Source of the DNA: an uncultured Ruminococcus sp.
GTDB taxonomy: Bacteria > Bacillota > Clostridia > Oscillospirales > Ruminococcaceae
Assembly (NCBI GenBank): GCA_902780505.1
Contig: CACZFN010000010.1
Span: forward strand, 62,001-126,000
Direction of reading: 5' to 3'
DNA length: 64,000 nt
Part shown: positions 25,389 to 35,968 of the stretch, in pieces
Numbering within the stretch: position 1 is the first letter of the stretch
Layout of the letters: each line of letters starts with the position of its first letter
Program-made: the position numbers and the translations under genes
The notes under the pieces: model-generated
The model's database searches: none
Told to the model about the DNA's origin: nothing
What the model saw: only the letters and a program-made list of their open reading frames with translations

Positions 25389-26237
25389 ATGATGGGTTTT
25401 TTATCCAATATCTGGGTAAAGCGAACCGTTGCAGTATTTAATATAATGTATGTGGGCGCTATAACCATGCTCACATATGCGACGTTTCTTTATACACTGG
25501 AGATAAATCAGGGTTCAGAAAGCAAGTTTTATGCCATTTACACAGTGGCAAGCGTGCTGTTTATGCTGCTGATGATCTATACAAGGGAACAAAAGGTGAC
25601 TTGCCTGCTGGGGCTTTTGATGCTGCCTGTGGTGTTCTGTATGCTTTTGTTCAATATGGGCAACTGGCTGCTTATTATACCGCCGTTTGTGGTGGGGCTC
25701 GTGGTGTTCTTCGTCTGCGGGATAGGGGATACCACAAAGGTTATAATGGGCACTATATACCTGCTTATGTATGTACTTGGCATTGTGGCTTATATCGTTA
25801 TGAATATGCTTATGACGGGCAACTCTACCGAAACGCTTATCGACATAAACCTTGAACCGGGGACGGAGGTATATGACCTTTACAAATCCTCGGCGGAGAA
25901 GATAAACATAATGACAGACTATAAGAACACAGTATCGCCTGACGGGAAATACAGGTTCTATATAGCTGATGTCCAGAACAGTTCAAAGGGTTCGGTGAAC
26001 ATATATGTTGTTCCCTATGGACAGGATAAGGATCTCGGGTTTTTCAAGTTAAGGCAGAAGGGCATTAAGAAAACAGTTTCGAGCCAGGGCAAGAGGGGGC
26101 ATATACCTGATGTCGGCTGGCTCAACGAAAGCCAGATCTTCTACAGGCTGACAGACGGCGGTGAAGAACACGTTAGTGAAATAACTGAAGCTAATATGCC
26201 TAAGAAGCAGTATCTTGAATTCTTGGGACTGAGCTGA
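25389..26237 (+). CDS. Polytopic membrane protein with C-terminal soluble domain, unknown function
   Basis: From the ATG at 25389, behind GGAGGA, the 282-residue protein has five hydrophobic segments within residues 10-150. A soluble part of about 130 residues follows, starting EPGTEVYDLYKSSAEK. That part contains TVSPDGKYRFYIADVQ and PDVGWLNESQIFYRLTDG, which resemble a beta-propeller-like strand pattern (SPDGK), but it is too short for a propeller. No family is recognised. A strong terminator follows, so it is a single-gene unit. Confidence 0.65.
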   Translation: MMGFLSNIWVKRTVAVFNIMYVGAITMLTYATFLYTLEINQGSESKFYAIYTVASVLFMLLMIYTREQKVTCLLGLLMLPVVFCMLLFNMGNWLLIIPPFVVGLVVFFVCGIGDTTKVIMGTIYLLMYVLGIVAYIVMNMLMTGNSTETLIDINLEPGTEVYDLYKSSAEKINIMTDYKNTVSPDGKYRFYIADVQNSSKGSVNIYVVPYGQDKDLGFFKLRQKGIKKTVSSQGKRGHIPDVGWLNESQIFYRLTDGGEEHVSEITEANMPKKQYLEFLGLS

Positions 26238-26242
26238 TGATC

Positions 26243-26278
26243 AGCCGCAGCAGGCATTACAGCACTGCTGCGGCTTTT
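26243..26278 (+). terminator. Rho-independent terminator
   Basis: AGCCGCAGCAG (26243-26253) pairs with CTGCTGCGGCT (26265-26275), followed by a T-rich tail. Confidence 0.88.
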
Positions 26279-26291
26279 ATTTGCAAAACTC

Positions 26292-26305
26292 TGTAAACGT
26301 TTACA
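26292..26305. promoter_or_regulatory. cre-like operator (CcpA/LacI family)
   Basis: TGTAAACGTTTACA is a perfect 14-bp palindrome that fits the catabolite-responsive element consensus TGWNANCGNTNWCA at every position. It ends 9 bp upstream of the -35 box of the next gene. Confidence 0.6.
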
Positions 26306-26314
26306 AATGACCTA

Positions 26315-26343
26315 TTGACAAATCTTTAAAAAAGTAGTAAAAT
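26315..26343 (+). promoter_or_regulatory. Sigma-A promoter downstream of cre-like site
   Basis: TTGACA (26315-26320), 17 bp, TAAAAT (26338-26343), 36 bp before the start codon at 26380. Confidence 0.7.
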
Positions 26344-26379
26344 ATATTATCAGATGTTTTATATTGAAAGGAAACTGCT

Positions 26380-27324
26380 ATGCTGATAAAGAAGATCACG
26401 GGGCTTGTTTTTGCGGCTGTAATGGCGGCGGCTGTTTGTGCACCTGCCTTTGCCGAGGAGAAGGAGCCTATAAAGTTTGAATATGACAAAAATATGGTAG
26501 TAAGTGAGGCTGACAGGTTCGGTTATACATTTTCGTTTGATAAGGACGACTGGAAGAATTATGTCAAGCTGACACCCGACGCTTCAAAGGCGGGGATAAA
26601 AATAGCTGCAAACACAAAGCGTGCTTATCAGGGGGCAACGCTGAAAGTTTCAGCTGAAAACAAAGCTGATATAACCGAGCAGCAGAATTTCTGCTGGGAG
26701 CTTGCGGGCGCTGATGCTGACAGCGATACCGAGGGGCTTATTACAATGGGGTTTGAGATAAATGCAAAGGATGTCGGGATAACTACATTTGACGGCTCAA
26801 CGGTAATATTCCAGTACAGGTTTGATGAAAACGGCGTAAACGCATTGCTTGGCAACTCGATAATGGCTTTTGCGGCTGATGATAACTATAAGGATACGGG
26901 CGGCTACAGCAAGGCTGAGAAAAATGAAACGCTTAGCAACAATATCACGCAGTACAGGGACGTTGTTCTTAGTATACCTAAGGGCGGGAACTCTACAAAG
27001 ATAATTGTTGAGATACCTGTGCAGAAAGCTTATTCGGGCGAGGTATTGTCGCTTGATAACCTTGATATAGCTCTGCCTGACAATGTCGGGTATATAAAGA
27101 ACCTTGACGGCTACAATCAGAACGCAACCCCGAAGGAAACAGTCGAGGAGCTTGAAATAAAGGAAAAGACCAGCAATGATACAGGTATAACCCCCGCTGA
27201 AAAGGATGATACAGCAGACAAGGGGACAAATGTTCTTGTTGTGGTCATTATTGTGATAGTAGGGCTTGCTGTGGCGGCGGGGCTTGTGTTCCTGTTTATA
27301 AAGCTGAAAACAAAATTCTATTAA
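26380..27324 (+). CDS. Secreted, C-terminally membrane-anchored protein, unknown function
   Basis: The 314-residue protein has a signal peptide (LIKKITGLVFAAVMAAAVCA, cleaved after AFA), an extracellular region of about 240 residues without a family I recognise, a charged/Thr linker and a C-terminal membrane helix (VVVIIVIVGLAVAAGLVFLF) with a short basic tail. No LPXTG motif is present. The layout suggests a surface receptor or structural protein. A cre-like palindrome upstream suggests control by sugar availability. Confidence 0.65.
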   Translation: MLIKKITGLVFAAVMAAAVCAPAFAEEKEPIKFEYDKNMVVSEADRFGYTFSFDKDDWKNYVKLTPDASKAGIKIAANTKRAYQGATLKVSAENKADITEQQNFCWELAGADADSDTEGLITMGFEINAKDVGITTFDGSTVIFQYRFDENGVNALLGNSIMAFAADDNYKDTGGYSKAEKNETLSNNITQYRDVVLSIPKGGNSTKIIVEIPVQKAYSGEVLSLDNLDIALPDNVGYIKNLDGYNQNATPKETVEELEIKEKTSNDTGITPAEKDDTADKGTNVLVVVIIVIVGLAVAAGLVFLFIKLKTKFY

Positions 27325-27328
27325 GGCA

Positions 27329-27363
27329 AAAGAGTTAATGCAAAAACGCATTAACTCTTTTTT
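27329..27363. terminator. Bidirectional terminator
   Basis: AAAGAGTTAATGC (27329-27341) pairs with GCATTAACTCTTT (27348-27360), with a 6-nt loop and T/A runs on both sides, between convergent genes. Confidence 0.9.
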
Positions 27364-27371
27364 ACGAAATG

Positions 27372-27608
27372 CTATTTCAAAATATCGTCCACTACGCTCT
27401 CGGTCTTGTCAAGACCTTTGCCGATGCCGTCGGCGATATCGTCGCCTAAATCATCTGAACTGTTTACACGGTCACGGTCTGTCATACGTGTGGTGGTGCC
27501 TGCGCCGGCGCCGCTGCCGTTATCCACATCACCGTCTGATGCGGAACAGCCTGTAAATGCGGCAGATACAGCACAGATACCAAGCATGATCGCCAGAAGC
27601 TTTTTCAT
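27372..27608 (-). CDS. Small lipoprotein, unknown function
   Basis: The 78-residue protein has a lipoprotein signal (MKKLLAIMLGICAVSAAFTGC), then a Gly/Ser/Thr-rich spacer. An acidic amphipathic C-terminal helix follows (LGDDIADGIGKGLDKTESVV). It has an AAAGGAA ribosome binding site. Nothing indicates a partner; similar short lipoproteins are common in Ruminococcaceae. Confidence 0.75.
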   Translation of the reverse strand: MKKLLAIMLGICAVSAAFTGCSASDGDVDNGSGAGAGTTTRMTDRDRVNSSDDLGDDIADGIGKGLDKTESVVDDILK

Positions 27609-27774
27609 TTTTTTATCATTCCTTTTGTTAGATTGTGATTTTTTTACTGACCGCCTTTATTATGCTCAGCTTTGATGTGAATTATTCTTTATGGCTGAAT
27701 ATTACCAAATAAAAGAAAAAATGTAAATAAAATGTATACATTTACTGTGGATACTTTAAAAATCTGTGAGTTTG

Positions 27775-27783
27775 TGTTATAAT
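27775..27783 (+). promoter_or_regulatory. Extended -10 promoter for the ATP synthase operon
   Basis: TGTTATAAT (TGnTATAAT, extended -10) lies about 50 bp before the atpI start, with no good -35 hexamer. A TTGACA at 27811 lacks a matching -10 box. Confidence 0.5.
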
Positions 27784-27833
27784 GTATCTGTAGCTGTGGA
27801 ACGCAAAAGCTTGACAAAAATCAGCCGTTTTGA

Positions 27834-28277
27834 TTGGGCGTGAAAATCTTGGGCAAACTCAGACAAATGTTAAAACGCCTGCTCGGGACAAGGGCACTGA
27901 ATGAAAGCGGCATAGGTGAAATGATACTTGAACTAATCCCTAAAATGGGGGTGCTGAGTATGGTGTGCCTGTGTGCGGCTATGATCATTGATTTTGATCT
28001 GAGGAATATCCCGGGGTTCGCGATCGGCTACATATATGCGTGCTTCTGCCTTATTTACCTTGCAAGGACCTGCGCTGATGCTGCGGGGTGCGGGAATATA
28101 AAAAAGGCAAAGGCCATGATGCGCAGGTGCTACCTTTATAGGTTCTTCGGGCTGTTTATGCTCGGGGCGGCGGCGCTTTTATTCAGGATATTCAGCTTTG
28201 CGGGGGTGCTTATCCCGCAGCTTTTCCCTAAAATCCTGCTGTCTGTCGGGCAGCTTTCTGAAAGGAGAAGGAAATGA
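27834..28277 (+). CDS. atpI: AtpI-like membrane protein of the ATP synthase operon
   Basis: The 147-residue protein has four hydrophobic segments and directly precedes atpB, the position of atpI, whose product helps assemble the c-ring. The sequence itself is poorly conserved, as usual for AtpI. The start is uncertain: TTG at 27834, GTG at 27840, TTG at 27849 and ATG at 27867 are all in frame and none has a strong ribosome binding site. The first lies right after an in-frame stop. The call rests on position and topology. Confidence 0.7.
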   Translation: MGVKILGKLRQMLKRLLGTRALNESGIGEMILELIPKMGVLSMVCLCAAMIIDFDLRNIPGFAIGYIYACFCLIYLARTCADAAGCGNIKKAKAMMRRCYLYRFFGLFMLGAAALLFRIFSFAGVLIPQLFPKILLSVGQLSERRRK

Positions 28278-28278
28278 T

Positions 28279-29001
28279 ATGGACGGAGTAGGTCAGGGGC
28301 CTAAGATCGTTTTTGAGATATTCGGCTGGCATTGTACGGAAACGGTCGTTATGGGCTGGCTCGTTATAGTTATTGCGGTTATCCTCTGTAAGGTTCTTAC
28401 AAGTAACCTTAAAAAGGTGCCAGAAACGAAAAGACAGGTCGTGGCGGAAATGCTTGTCAATTTCGTCAATAAGACTGTGAAGGAAAATATGGGTGAGAGC
28501 ATGATGCACTATGCGCCGTATATCTGTGCGCTGCTTGTGTATGCTCTTATGGGTTCGCTTATCAGTCTTTTCGGGCTGAGGTCTGTGACGGCTGACCTTA
28601 ACACTACCCTTTCAATGGCAATTATAACGTTTATACTTATAACATACAACAAGATAAAATATCACGGCTTAGGCGGGTATTTGAAGGGCTTTGCACAGCC
28701 TGTGGCGTTCATATTCCCGCTTAATATCATAAGTGAGGTCGCAACACCTGCATCAATGGCGTTCCGTCTGTTCGGCAATATTGCGGGCGGCATGGTTATC
28801 ACAGGGCTGCTTTATGGATGCCTTGGCTATCTGTCACAGGTCGTGGGGCTTTCCTTTGCGGCGGGTTCGTGGCAGTTTGACGTGTTCCAGGTGGGTATAC
28901 CCGCGGTGCTGTCTATTTACTTTGACCTGTTTTCGGGTACGATACAGGCGTATATCTTTGCAATGCTTACAATGGTAAATGTGGGTGCTGCAAAGGACTG
29001 A
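28279..29001 (+). CDS. atpB: F-type ATP synthase subunit a
   Basis: Subunit a forms the ion half-channels against the c-ring. The 240-residue protein starts at the ATG at 28279, after AAAGGAG. It has five to six membrane helices and the essential Arg in MAFRLFGNIAGGMVI, followed by the C-terminal QAYIFAMLTMVNVG. Length is normal for Firmicutes. Confidence 0.96.
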   Translation: MDGVGQGPKIVFEIFGWHCTETVVMGWLVIVIAVILCKVLTSNLKKVPETKRQVVAEMLVNFVNKTVKENMGESMMHYAPYICALLVYALMGSLISLFGLRSVTADLNTTLSMAIITFILITYNKIKYHGLGGYLKGFAQPVAFIFPLNIISEVATPASMAFRLFGNIAGGMVITGLLYGCLGYLSQVVGLSFAAGSWQFDVFQVGIPAVLSIYFDLFSGTIQAYIFAMLTMVNVGAAKD

Positions 29002-29068
29002 TGATCGTTCGCTGCGCACGAAAGAGTGCGTTTGATAAAAAAATAACCCCGTCTGGGGATCATAATGA

Positions 29069-29341
<273 letters not shown>

Positions 29342-29385
29342 TAAGTTATAAACTAAAGTAAACTTAGATTTCGGAGGGATAGAAT

Positions 29386-29901
29386 ATGCATTTCGCAGCA
29401 GGCGATATTACCGATTTTCTAAGCATTGATCTGCATACAATAATTCCGAACTGGATCAATCTCCTGATACTGTTTCTGGTGTTCAAACATTTTCTGTTCA
29501 AACCTGTAAACAAGATACTTGAAAGCAGGAAGCAGGAAGTAGCAAATACATATAAGGAAGCTGACGAGGCCAAGGAAAACGCAAAGGCGCTTGAGACCGA
29601 GTACAGCGAAAAGCTTGCTAACGCCAAGGAGGAAAGTGCGGAGATAGTCAAGGCTGCAACCAGGAAGGCACAGCTGAGAAGCGATGAGATAATCGCGGAT
29701 GCAAAGGCTGAGGCAAAGGCTGTAGTGGATAATGCACACGACCAGATCGAACGTGAGAAGAAGATCGCGGTAAACCAGATAAAGGACGAAATAACCGATA
29801 TTGCCCTTAGTGCTGCCAGCGCAGTTGTCGAAAAGGAAATAAACAGGCAGGATAATGAAAGGCTTATTGAAAGCTTTATCGACGGCGTGGGTGATCTGTA
29901 A
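29386..29901 (+). CDS. atpF: F-type ATP synthase subunit b
   Basis: The 171-residue protein has a membrane helix (WINLLILFLVFKHFLF) and a long charged coiled coil (ESRKQEVANTYKEADEAKEN onward) that forms the peripheral stalk. It follows a GGAGG site, and its stop overlaps atpH by one base (TAATG). Confidence 0.95.
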   Translation: MHFAAGDITDFLSIDLHTIIPNWINLLILFLVFKHFLFKPVNKILESRKQEVANTYKEADEAKENAKALETEYSEKLANAKEESAEIVKAATRKAQLRSDEIIADAKAEAKAVVDNAHDQIEREKKIAVNQIKDEITDIALSAASAVVEKEINRQDNERLIESFIDGVGDL

Positions 29902-30443
29902 TGGCTAAGGCGGTTGAAAGGGTATATGCCGACGCTTTGTTTGAACTGAGTGTCGAGGAAGGTACACTTGATGTGACCTTTGAGGAACTAAAAGCACTCA
30001 AAGAGATATTTGATGAAAATAAAGAGCTTGTATCGCTTCTTGCGTCACCTGTGGTGAGTGAGGATGAAAAACACGATATTATCAAAAATATCTTTGAGGG
30101 CAGAGTGTCGGAAACGACGTTTAATTTTCTCTGTGTTCTGGCGGATAAGGGCAGGGCAGGCTTCTTTGATAAGATAGTTGATGCTTTCCATTCGCTTTAT
30201 AACACACAAAAGGGTATACTTGATGTCGAAGTCGTGACGAGCGAGCCGCTTAACGAAGCGCTTGAAAAGAAGCTTGCGGCTAAGCTTGAAGAAAGCACGG
30301 GCAAAAAGGTAAATATCCGTAAGACGGTCGATAAGTCTATACTTGGCGGTATTGTGGTAAGATATGAAAATACCGAGATAGACGGCAGCGTTAAAAAGCG
30401 CCTTGCGGATATCAGAAAGAGTATTGATTCTTATATAGCATAA
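29901..30443 (+). CDS. atpH: F-type ATP synthase subunit delta
   Basis: The 180-residue protein links the b stalk to the alpha subunits. It has the N-terminal helical bundle (VERVYADALFELSVEEGTLD) and the conserved C-terminal IRKTVDKSILGGIVVRYENT and DGSVKKRLADIRKSI. Confidence 0.95.
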   Translation: MAKAVERVYADALFELSVEEGTLDVTFEELKALKEIFDENKELVSLLASPVVSEDEKHDIIKNIFEGRVSETTFNFLCVLADKGRAGFFDKIVDAFHSLYNTQKGILDVEVVTSEPLNEALEKKLAAKLEESTGKKVNIRKTVDKSILGGIVVRYENTEIDGSVKKRLADIRKSIDSYIA

Positions 30444-30470
30444 AAATTACGAAAGGCATGGAAAAAGCTT

Positions 30471-31985
30471 ATGAATTTACGGCCTGATGAAATAACCGGC
30501 ATTATAAAGTCGCAGATAAAGAATTATCAGTCAAAGCTTGAACTTGCGGATACGGGTACTGTTGTTACTGTAGGTGACGGTATAGCAAGGGTGCACGGGC
30601 TTGACAACTGTATGTCGGGTGAGCTGCTTGAATTTGAAACAGGGATATTCGGCATGGCTCTTAATCTGGAGCAGGACTTTGTAGGTACGGTTCTGCTTGG
30701 TAATGACGAGGGGATAAAGGAAGGCAGCGGCGTTAAGAGAACGGGAAATATAGTTTCTGTTCCTGTTGGCGACGAGCTGCTCGGCAGAGTTGTGAACTCG
30801 CTCGGCCAGCCTATAGACGGCAAGGGCGCTATCCTTTCAAAAGAAACAAGACCTATCGAAAGCCCGGCTTTCGGTATAATAACAAGACAGTCGGTAAACA
30901 GACCGCTTCAGACGGGTATCAAGGCTATCGACTCTATGATACCTATCGGCAGGGGACAGCGTGAGCTTATTATCGGCGACAGACAGACAGGCAAGACGAC
31001 TATCGCACTTGATACGATAATAAACCAGAAGGGGCAGAACGTTATCTGCGTCTATGTGGCTATCGGGCAGAAGCGCTCGACAGTTGCAAATGTCGTGGAA
31101 ACACTCGATAAGGCAGGCGCTATGGATTATACTATAGTGGTATCTGCGACTGCATCCGAGCTTGCACCGCTGCAGTATATAGCACCATATACGGGCGTTG
31201 CAATGGCAGAGCATTTCATGCTTCAGGGCAAGGATGTACTGTGTGTATATGATGACCTTTCAAAGCACGCCGTGGCTTACAGAACAATGTCACTGCTGCT
31301 CAAAAGGCCTACAGGCCGTGAAGCTTACCCGGGTGATGTATTCTATCTCCATTCAAGACTTCTTGAACGTGCCTGCAACCTGAATAAGGACTACGGCGGC
31401 GGTTCTATCACGGCACTGCCTATTATCGAAACACAGGCGGGCGACGTTTCGGCGTACATACCTACAAATGTTATATCCATTACCGACGGACAGATATTCC
31501 TTGAAACAGAACTTTTCTTCTCAGGTATCAGACCTGCGGTAAACCCCGGTATATCTGTATCCCGTGTCGGCGGTTCAGCGCAGATAAAGGCTATGAAGAA
31601 GGTTTCAGGTTCTTTGAAGCTTCTCTATTCGCAGTACAGAGAACTTCAGAGCTTCTCTCAGTTCGGTTCAGACCTTGATAAGGACACAAAGGACAGACTC
31701 GCGCAGGGCGAGCGTATCGTTGAGGTTCTCAAACAGGGCAGAAATTCACCGCTTAAAGTTGAGCATCAGGTCCTTATAATTTATGCGGTAGTAAACAACT
31801 ATCTTAAAGATATAAAGGTAGAGGATATTGCAGAGTTCCAGAACGAACTGTTTGACTATGTAGAATCTGCTCACCCAAGTGTGACGGGTGCTATAAGGGA
31901 AACGGGAGACCTTTCGGAGGAAACCGAAAACGAACTCAAAGAAGCACTTGACGAGTGCGTTTCTAAGTTTTTAAAGACTAAGTAG
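30471..31985 (+). CDS. atpA: F-type ATP synthase subunit alpha
   Basis: The 504-residue alpha subunit carries the non-catalytic nucleotide site. It shows Walker [15 protein letters not shown], the family signature [17 protein letters not shown] and the N-terminal barrel [16 protein letters not shown]. Length is normal. Confidence 0.97.
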   Translation: MNLRPDEITGIIKSQIKNYQSKLELADTGTVVTVGDGIARVHGLDNCMSGELLEFETGIFGMALNLEQDFVGTVLLGNDEGIKEGSGVKRTGNIVSVPVGDELLGRVVNSLGQPIDGKGAILSKETRPIESPAFGIITRQSVNRPLQTGIKAIDSMIPIGRGQRELIIGDRQTGKTTIALDTIINQKGQNVICVYVAIGQKRSTVANVVETLDKAGAMDYTIVVSATASELAPLQYIAPYTGVAMAEHFMLQGKDVLCVYDDLSKHAVAYRTMSLLLKRPTGREAYPGDVFYLHSRLLERACNLNKDYGGGSITALPIIETQAGDVSAYIPTNVISITDGQIFLETELFFSGIRPAVNPGISVSRVGGSAQIKAMKKVSGSLKLLYSQYRELQSFSQFGSDLDKDTKDRLAQGERIVEVLKQGRNSPLKVEHQVLIIYAVVNNYLKDIKVEDIAEFQNELFDYVESAHPSVTGAIRETGDLSEETENELKEALDECVSKFLKTK

Positions 31986-32021
31986 GCGTAAATAAACTCT
32001 TGAAAAGGGGGAGGCTTTTAT

Positions 32022-32888
32022 ATGGCTACGGCAAACATGAAGGACGTTAAGCGCCGTATAAAAAGCGTTGAAAGTACAAGACAGATAACTAAGGCTATGG
32101 AGCTTGTCGCCTCCTCGAAGCTGAGAAGGGCTAAAGAGAGAGCGCTTGCGGCGCAGCCGTTCTTTGCGGCGGTGTATGATACTATGGCTGATGTTTCGAG
32201 AGACCATGTGTTCAGCTCGATATATACTAAAAAGGAAATGCTCAAAACCACGCTGCTTATTGTTATTGCAGGTGACAGAGGGCTTGCGGGCGGCTTTAAC
32301 CACAATGTTCTGAAGCTTGCACTTGAAAAGGCAAACGAGCATAGGGCGGAAGGCTATACAGTCAAGATAATAACTATAGGCAAAAAGGCTGTTGAGTATT
32401 TCAAAAAGCGTGATTTCGAGGTGCTTGATGAATACCCCGGGATAGCAGAAAACCTCGATGTATATGATTCACTTGATATTGCGGAAAATGTTATAACACG
32501 CTTCAGACTCGGTGAGTTTGACAAGGTGGAAATAGTATATACGACATTTGTGTCGGCGCTGACACAGGAGCCTGTACATATGCCGGTGCTGCCGGTCAAG
32601 CAGATGATAAGCGGTTCCGGTGAAAAGAAATCGCTTATGATATATGATCCGTCGCCGGAGGAGGTTTTTGACGGGCTTATACCGCAGTATATGTCGGGAA
32701 TACTGTATGCGGCAATAGTTGATTCGTTTGCTTCCGAGCAGGCGGCAAGAAGAACAGCTATGGAATCTGCAAGTGATAACGCAGATGAAATGATAGAGAG
32801 CCTGTCACTTATGTATAACAGAGCAAGACAGAGCCAGATAACTCAGGAGCTTACTGAAATAGCTTCTGGTTCATTAAGAGATGAATAA
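32022..32888 (+). CDS. atpG: F-type ATP synthase subunit gamma
   Basis: The 288-residue central stalk subunit has the N-terminal helix MKDVKRRIKSVESTRQITKA, the middle VIAGDRGLAGGFNHNV, and the C-terminal helix SDNADEMIESLSLMYNRARQ with SQITQELTEIASG. All are family hallmarks. Confidence 0.96.
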   Translation: MATANMKDVKRRIKSVESTRQITKAMELVASSKLRRAKERALAAQPFFAAVYDTMADVSRDHVFSSIYTKKEMLKTTLLIVIAGDRGLAGGFNHNVLKLALEKANEHRAEGYTVKIITIGKKAVEYFKKRDFEVLDEYPGIAENLDVYDSLDIAENVITRFRLGEFDKVEIVYTTFVSALTQEPVHMPVLPVKQMISGSGEKKSLMIYDPSPEEVFDGLIPQYMSGILYAAIVDSFASEQAARRTAMESASDNADEMIESLSLMYNRARQSQITQELTEIASGSLRDE

Positions 32889-32908
32889 TGACAAAGGGTG
32901 TGAAATAG

Positions 32909-34306
<1,398 letters not shown>

Positions 34307-34331
34307 AGCGTAAAAGAGGAGTAATAAGCTT

Positions 34332-34739
34332 ATGAAGCCTTTTAAGCTTAAAATTATAACCCCTGAAAAGACCTTTTTCGAGGGCGAAACTGAACAGCTT
34401 ATCGCTAAGACACCTGCGGGCAACGTGGGTTTTTTAGCAGGGCATACGCCTTATGCCGCAAACCTTGTGGCATCACCTTTAAAGGTAAGGCAGGCAGACG
34501 GAAGTTTTCGCGTAGCGGCAGTTTCGGCGGGTATGATAAAGGTCAGGAACAGCGAGTGTGTAGTTGTTGCTTCGGCAGTTGAATGGTCTGACGAGATAGA
34601 CGTTGAAAGGGCTAAGCGCTCAAAGGAGGATGCTGAAAAGCGCCTTAAAGAGCAGAATAGCCAGAAGGAATTTGAACGTGCCGAGCAGAAGCTCAAACGT
34701 GCACTCAACCGTCTGACGGTTTCGGGCGGAAAATATTAG
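34332..34739 (+). CDS. atpC: F-type ATP synthase subunit epsilon
   Basis: The 135-residue protein has the N-terminal beta-sandwich (LKIITPEKTFFEGETEQL, GNVGFLAGHTPYA) and the C-terminal two-helix regulatory part (KRSKEDAEKRLKEQNSQKEF). It closes the operon before a terminator. Confidence 0.95.
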   Translation: MKPFKLKIITPEKTFFEGETEQLIAKTPAGNVGFLAGHTPYAANLVASPLKVRQADGSFRVAAVSAGMIKVRNSECVVVASAVEWSDEIDVERAKRSKEDAEKRLKEQNSQKEFERAEQKLKRALNRLTVSGGKY

Positions 34740-34747
34740 TATAATAT

Positions 34748-34788
34748 AAAGCCACAGTCTTTAGCGTATTGCCAAAGGCTGTGGCTTT
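34748..34788. terminator. Bidirectional terminator after atpC
   Basis: AAAGCCACAG (34748-34757) pairs with CTGTGGCTTT (34779-34788), with further pairing inside (TCTTT/AAAGG). It serves both atpC and the convergent oxidoreductase gene. Confidence 0.85.
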
Positions 34789-34794
34789 AAAGCT

Positions 34795-35778
34795 TTATTC
34801 ACCCGGGTATTTCATGCCCCACTGGGTACGGCAGGTGTCCATTATTTTCATAACGGCGCGTGTACTGCTGTGGGGGACAAGTCTGCTTTCGGTAAGGCCG
34901 CGTTCAAGGCAGTGAATTACTTCGTTTATCTCGTACTCGTAACCATTTACAATGTTTGGTATCTCTGAACGTTCTATAAGCTCTGTCTTGTCATTGTAAA
35001 GCTCGACAACGCTTGAACAGAAAAACCAGTCATTAAATACAATGCTGCCTTTATTTCCTGAAATAACTGCGCGGTTGATACAGGGCAGTTCAAAGCCTGA
35101 GTCTATAGATGCAAATGCACTGCCGTAATCAAGAAGTATACTGTTTGAAAGGTCAACACCGTCCTTGCCGATATGTGCGCGTGATGTTATCTGCAAAGGT
35201 TCTGAACCGAGGAAGTCGCTTGCAAGTGTAAGTGGGTAGACCGCAAGGTCAAGCAGCGCACCGCCGCCGCATTCGGGGGCAAAAAGCCTGTCTGACCTGT
35301 CATATTTTACAAGGTTGCAGAAGTCGGCTTTTATGTATTCAGGGCTGCCTATCTGCCCGGAATGAAGCCATTCGAGTGCTTTTAGGTAAGTCGGGCGGCA
35401 TTTCATCCACATGGCTTCCATAAAGAAAAGCCCTTTTTCTTTGGCTTTTGCAAGCATAAGGTCAAGTTCTTTTACACTCAGAGCCGCGGATTTTTCACAA
35501 AGCACATTAAGCCCGTTATCAAGGCAGAGCATAGTGTTTTCAAAATGTGCAGACATTGGGGTTGCAATGTACACAACATCTATGTTTTTGTCCTTTACAA
35601 GTTCATTGTAGCTGCCGAAAGACTTTGTAAAGCCGAACTTTTCGGCAAATGCATGAGCTTTATCTTCACTTCTTGAACCGACTGCATAAGCGCAGGCGCC
35701 TTCGGTCCCTGCAAGAGCTTCGGCAAAGGTATGGGCGATCCTGCCAGTGCCTAACACTGCAAAATTTACTGTTTTCAT
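34795..35778 (-). CDS. Gfo/Idh/MocA family oxidoreductase
   Basis: The 327-residue protein has an N-terminal Rossmann fold (FAVLGTGRIAHTFAEAL) and the family segment VLCEKSAALSVKELDLML, where EKS stands in place of the usual EKP. The C-terminal alpha/beta domain includes the substrate-region GGGALLDLAVYPLTLASDF. These enzymes oxidise or reduce sugars and dihydrodiols with NAD(P); this subgroup resembles dihydrodiol dehydrogenase-like members. The ATG at 35778 follows GAGGAGG; an upstream extension in frame has no such site. The substrate is unknown. Confidence 0.88.
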   Translation of the reverse strand: MKTVNFAVLGTGRIAHTFAEALAGTEGACAYAVGSRSEDKAHAFAEKFGFTKSFGSYNELVKDKNIDVVYIATPMSAHFENTMLCLDNGLNVLCEKSAALSVKELDLMLAKAKEKGLFFMEAMWMKCRPTYLKALEWLHSGQIGSPEYIKADFCNLVKYDRSDRLFAPECGGGALLDLAVYPLTLASDFLGSEPLQITSRAHIGKDGVDLSNSILLDYGSAFASIDSGFELPCINRAVISGNKGSIVFNDWFFCSSVVELYNDKTELIERSEIPNIVNGYEYEINEVIHCLERGLTESRLVPHSSTRAVMKIMDTCRTQWGMKYPGE

Positions 35779-35813
35779 GCTAAAGACCTCCTCAGATAAT
35801 GTATAAAACAACA

Positions 35814-35845
35814 CCGCACAAAGACCGCCCGTGGACTTTGTGCGG
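35814..35845. repeat. Hairpin related to the terminal repeat family B
   Basis: CCGCACAAAG (35814-35823) and CTTTGTGCGG (35836-35845) form a 10-bp stem. The preceding ACAACA and following CATATCCTTAA resemble the ends of the family B foldback (AACACCGCAC...TTAA). It lies in the leader of the oxidoreductase gene. It could be a degenerate mini-element or simply a hairpin. Confidence 0.4.
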
Positions 35846-35968
35846 CATATCCTTAATAACTTCACTTACATTATAACAGATGCATCAGGGAAGGTCAACT
35901 GATAATTGCATGAATAAACATACATATCCTCGCATATCATTAAGTAGAAAATACTGGAGGGAATGTGT

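Noticed and set aside
27811-27816. TTGACA as -35 box for the ATP synthase operon
   Set aside because: No -10 hexamer follows at proper distance; the TGTTATAAT upstream is better.
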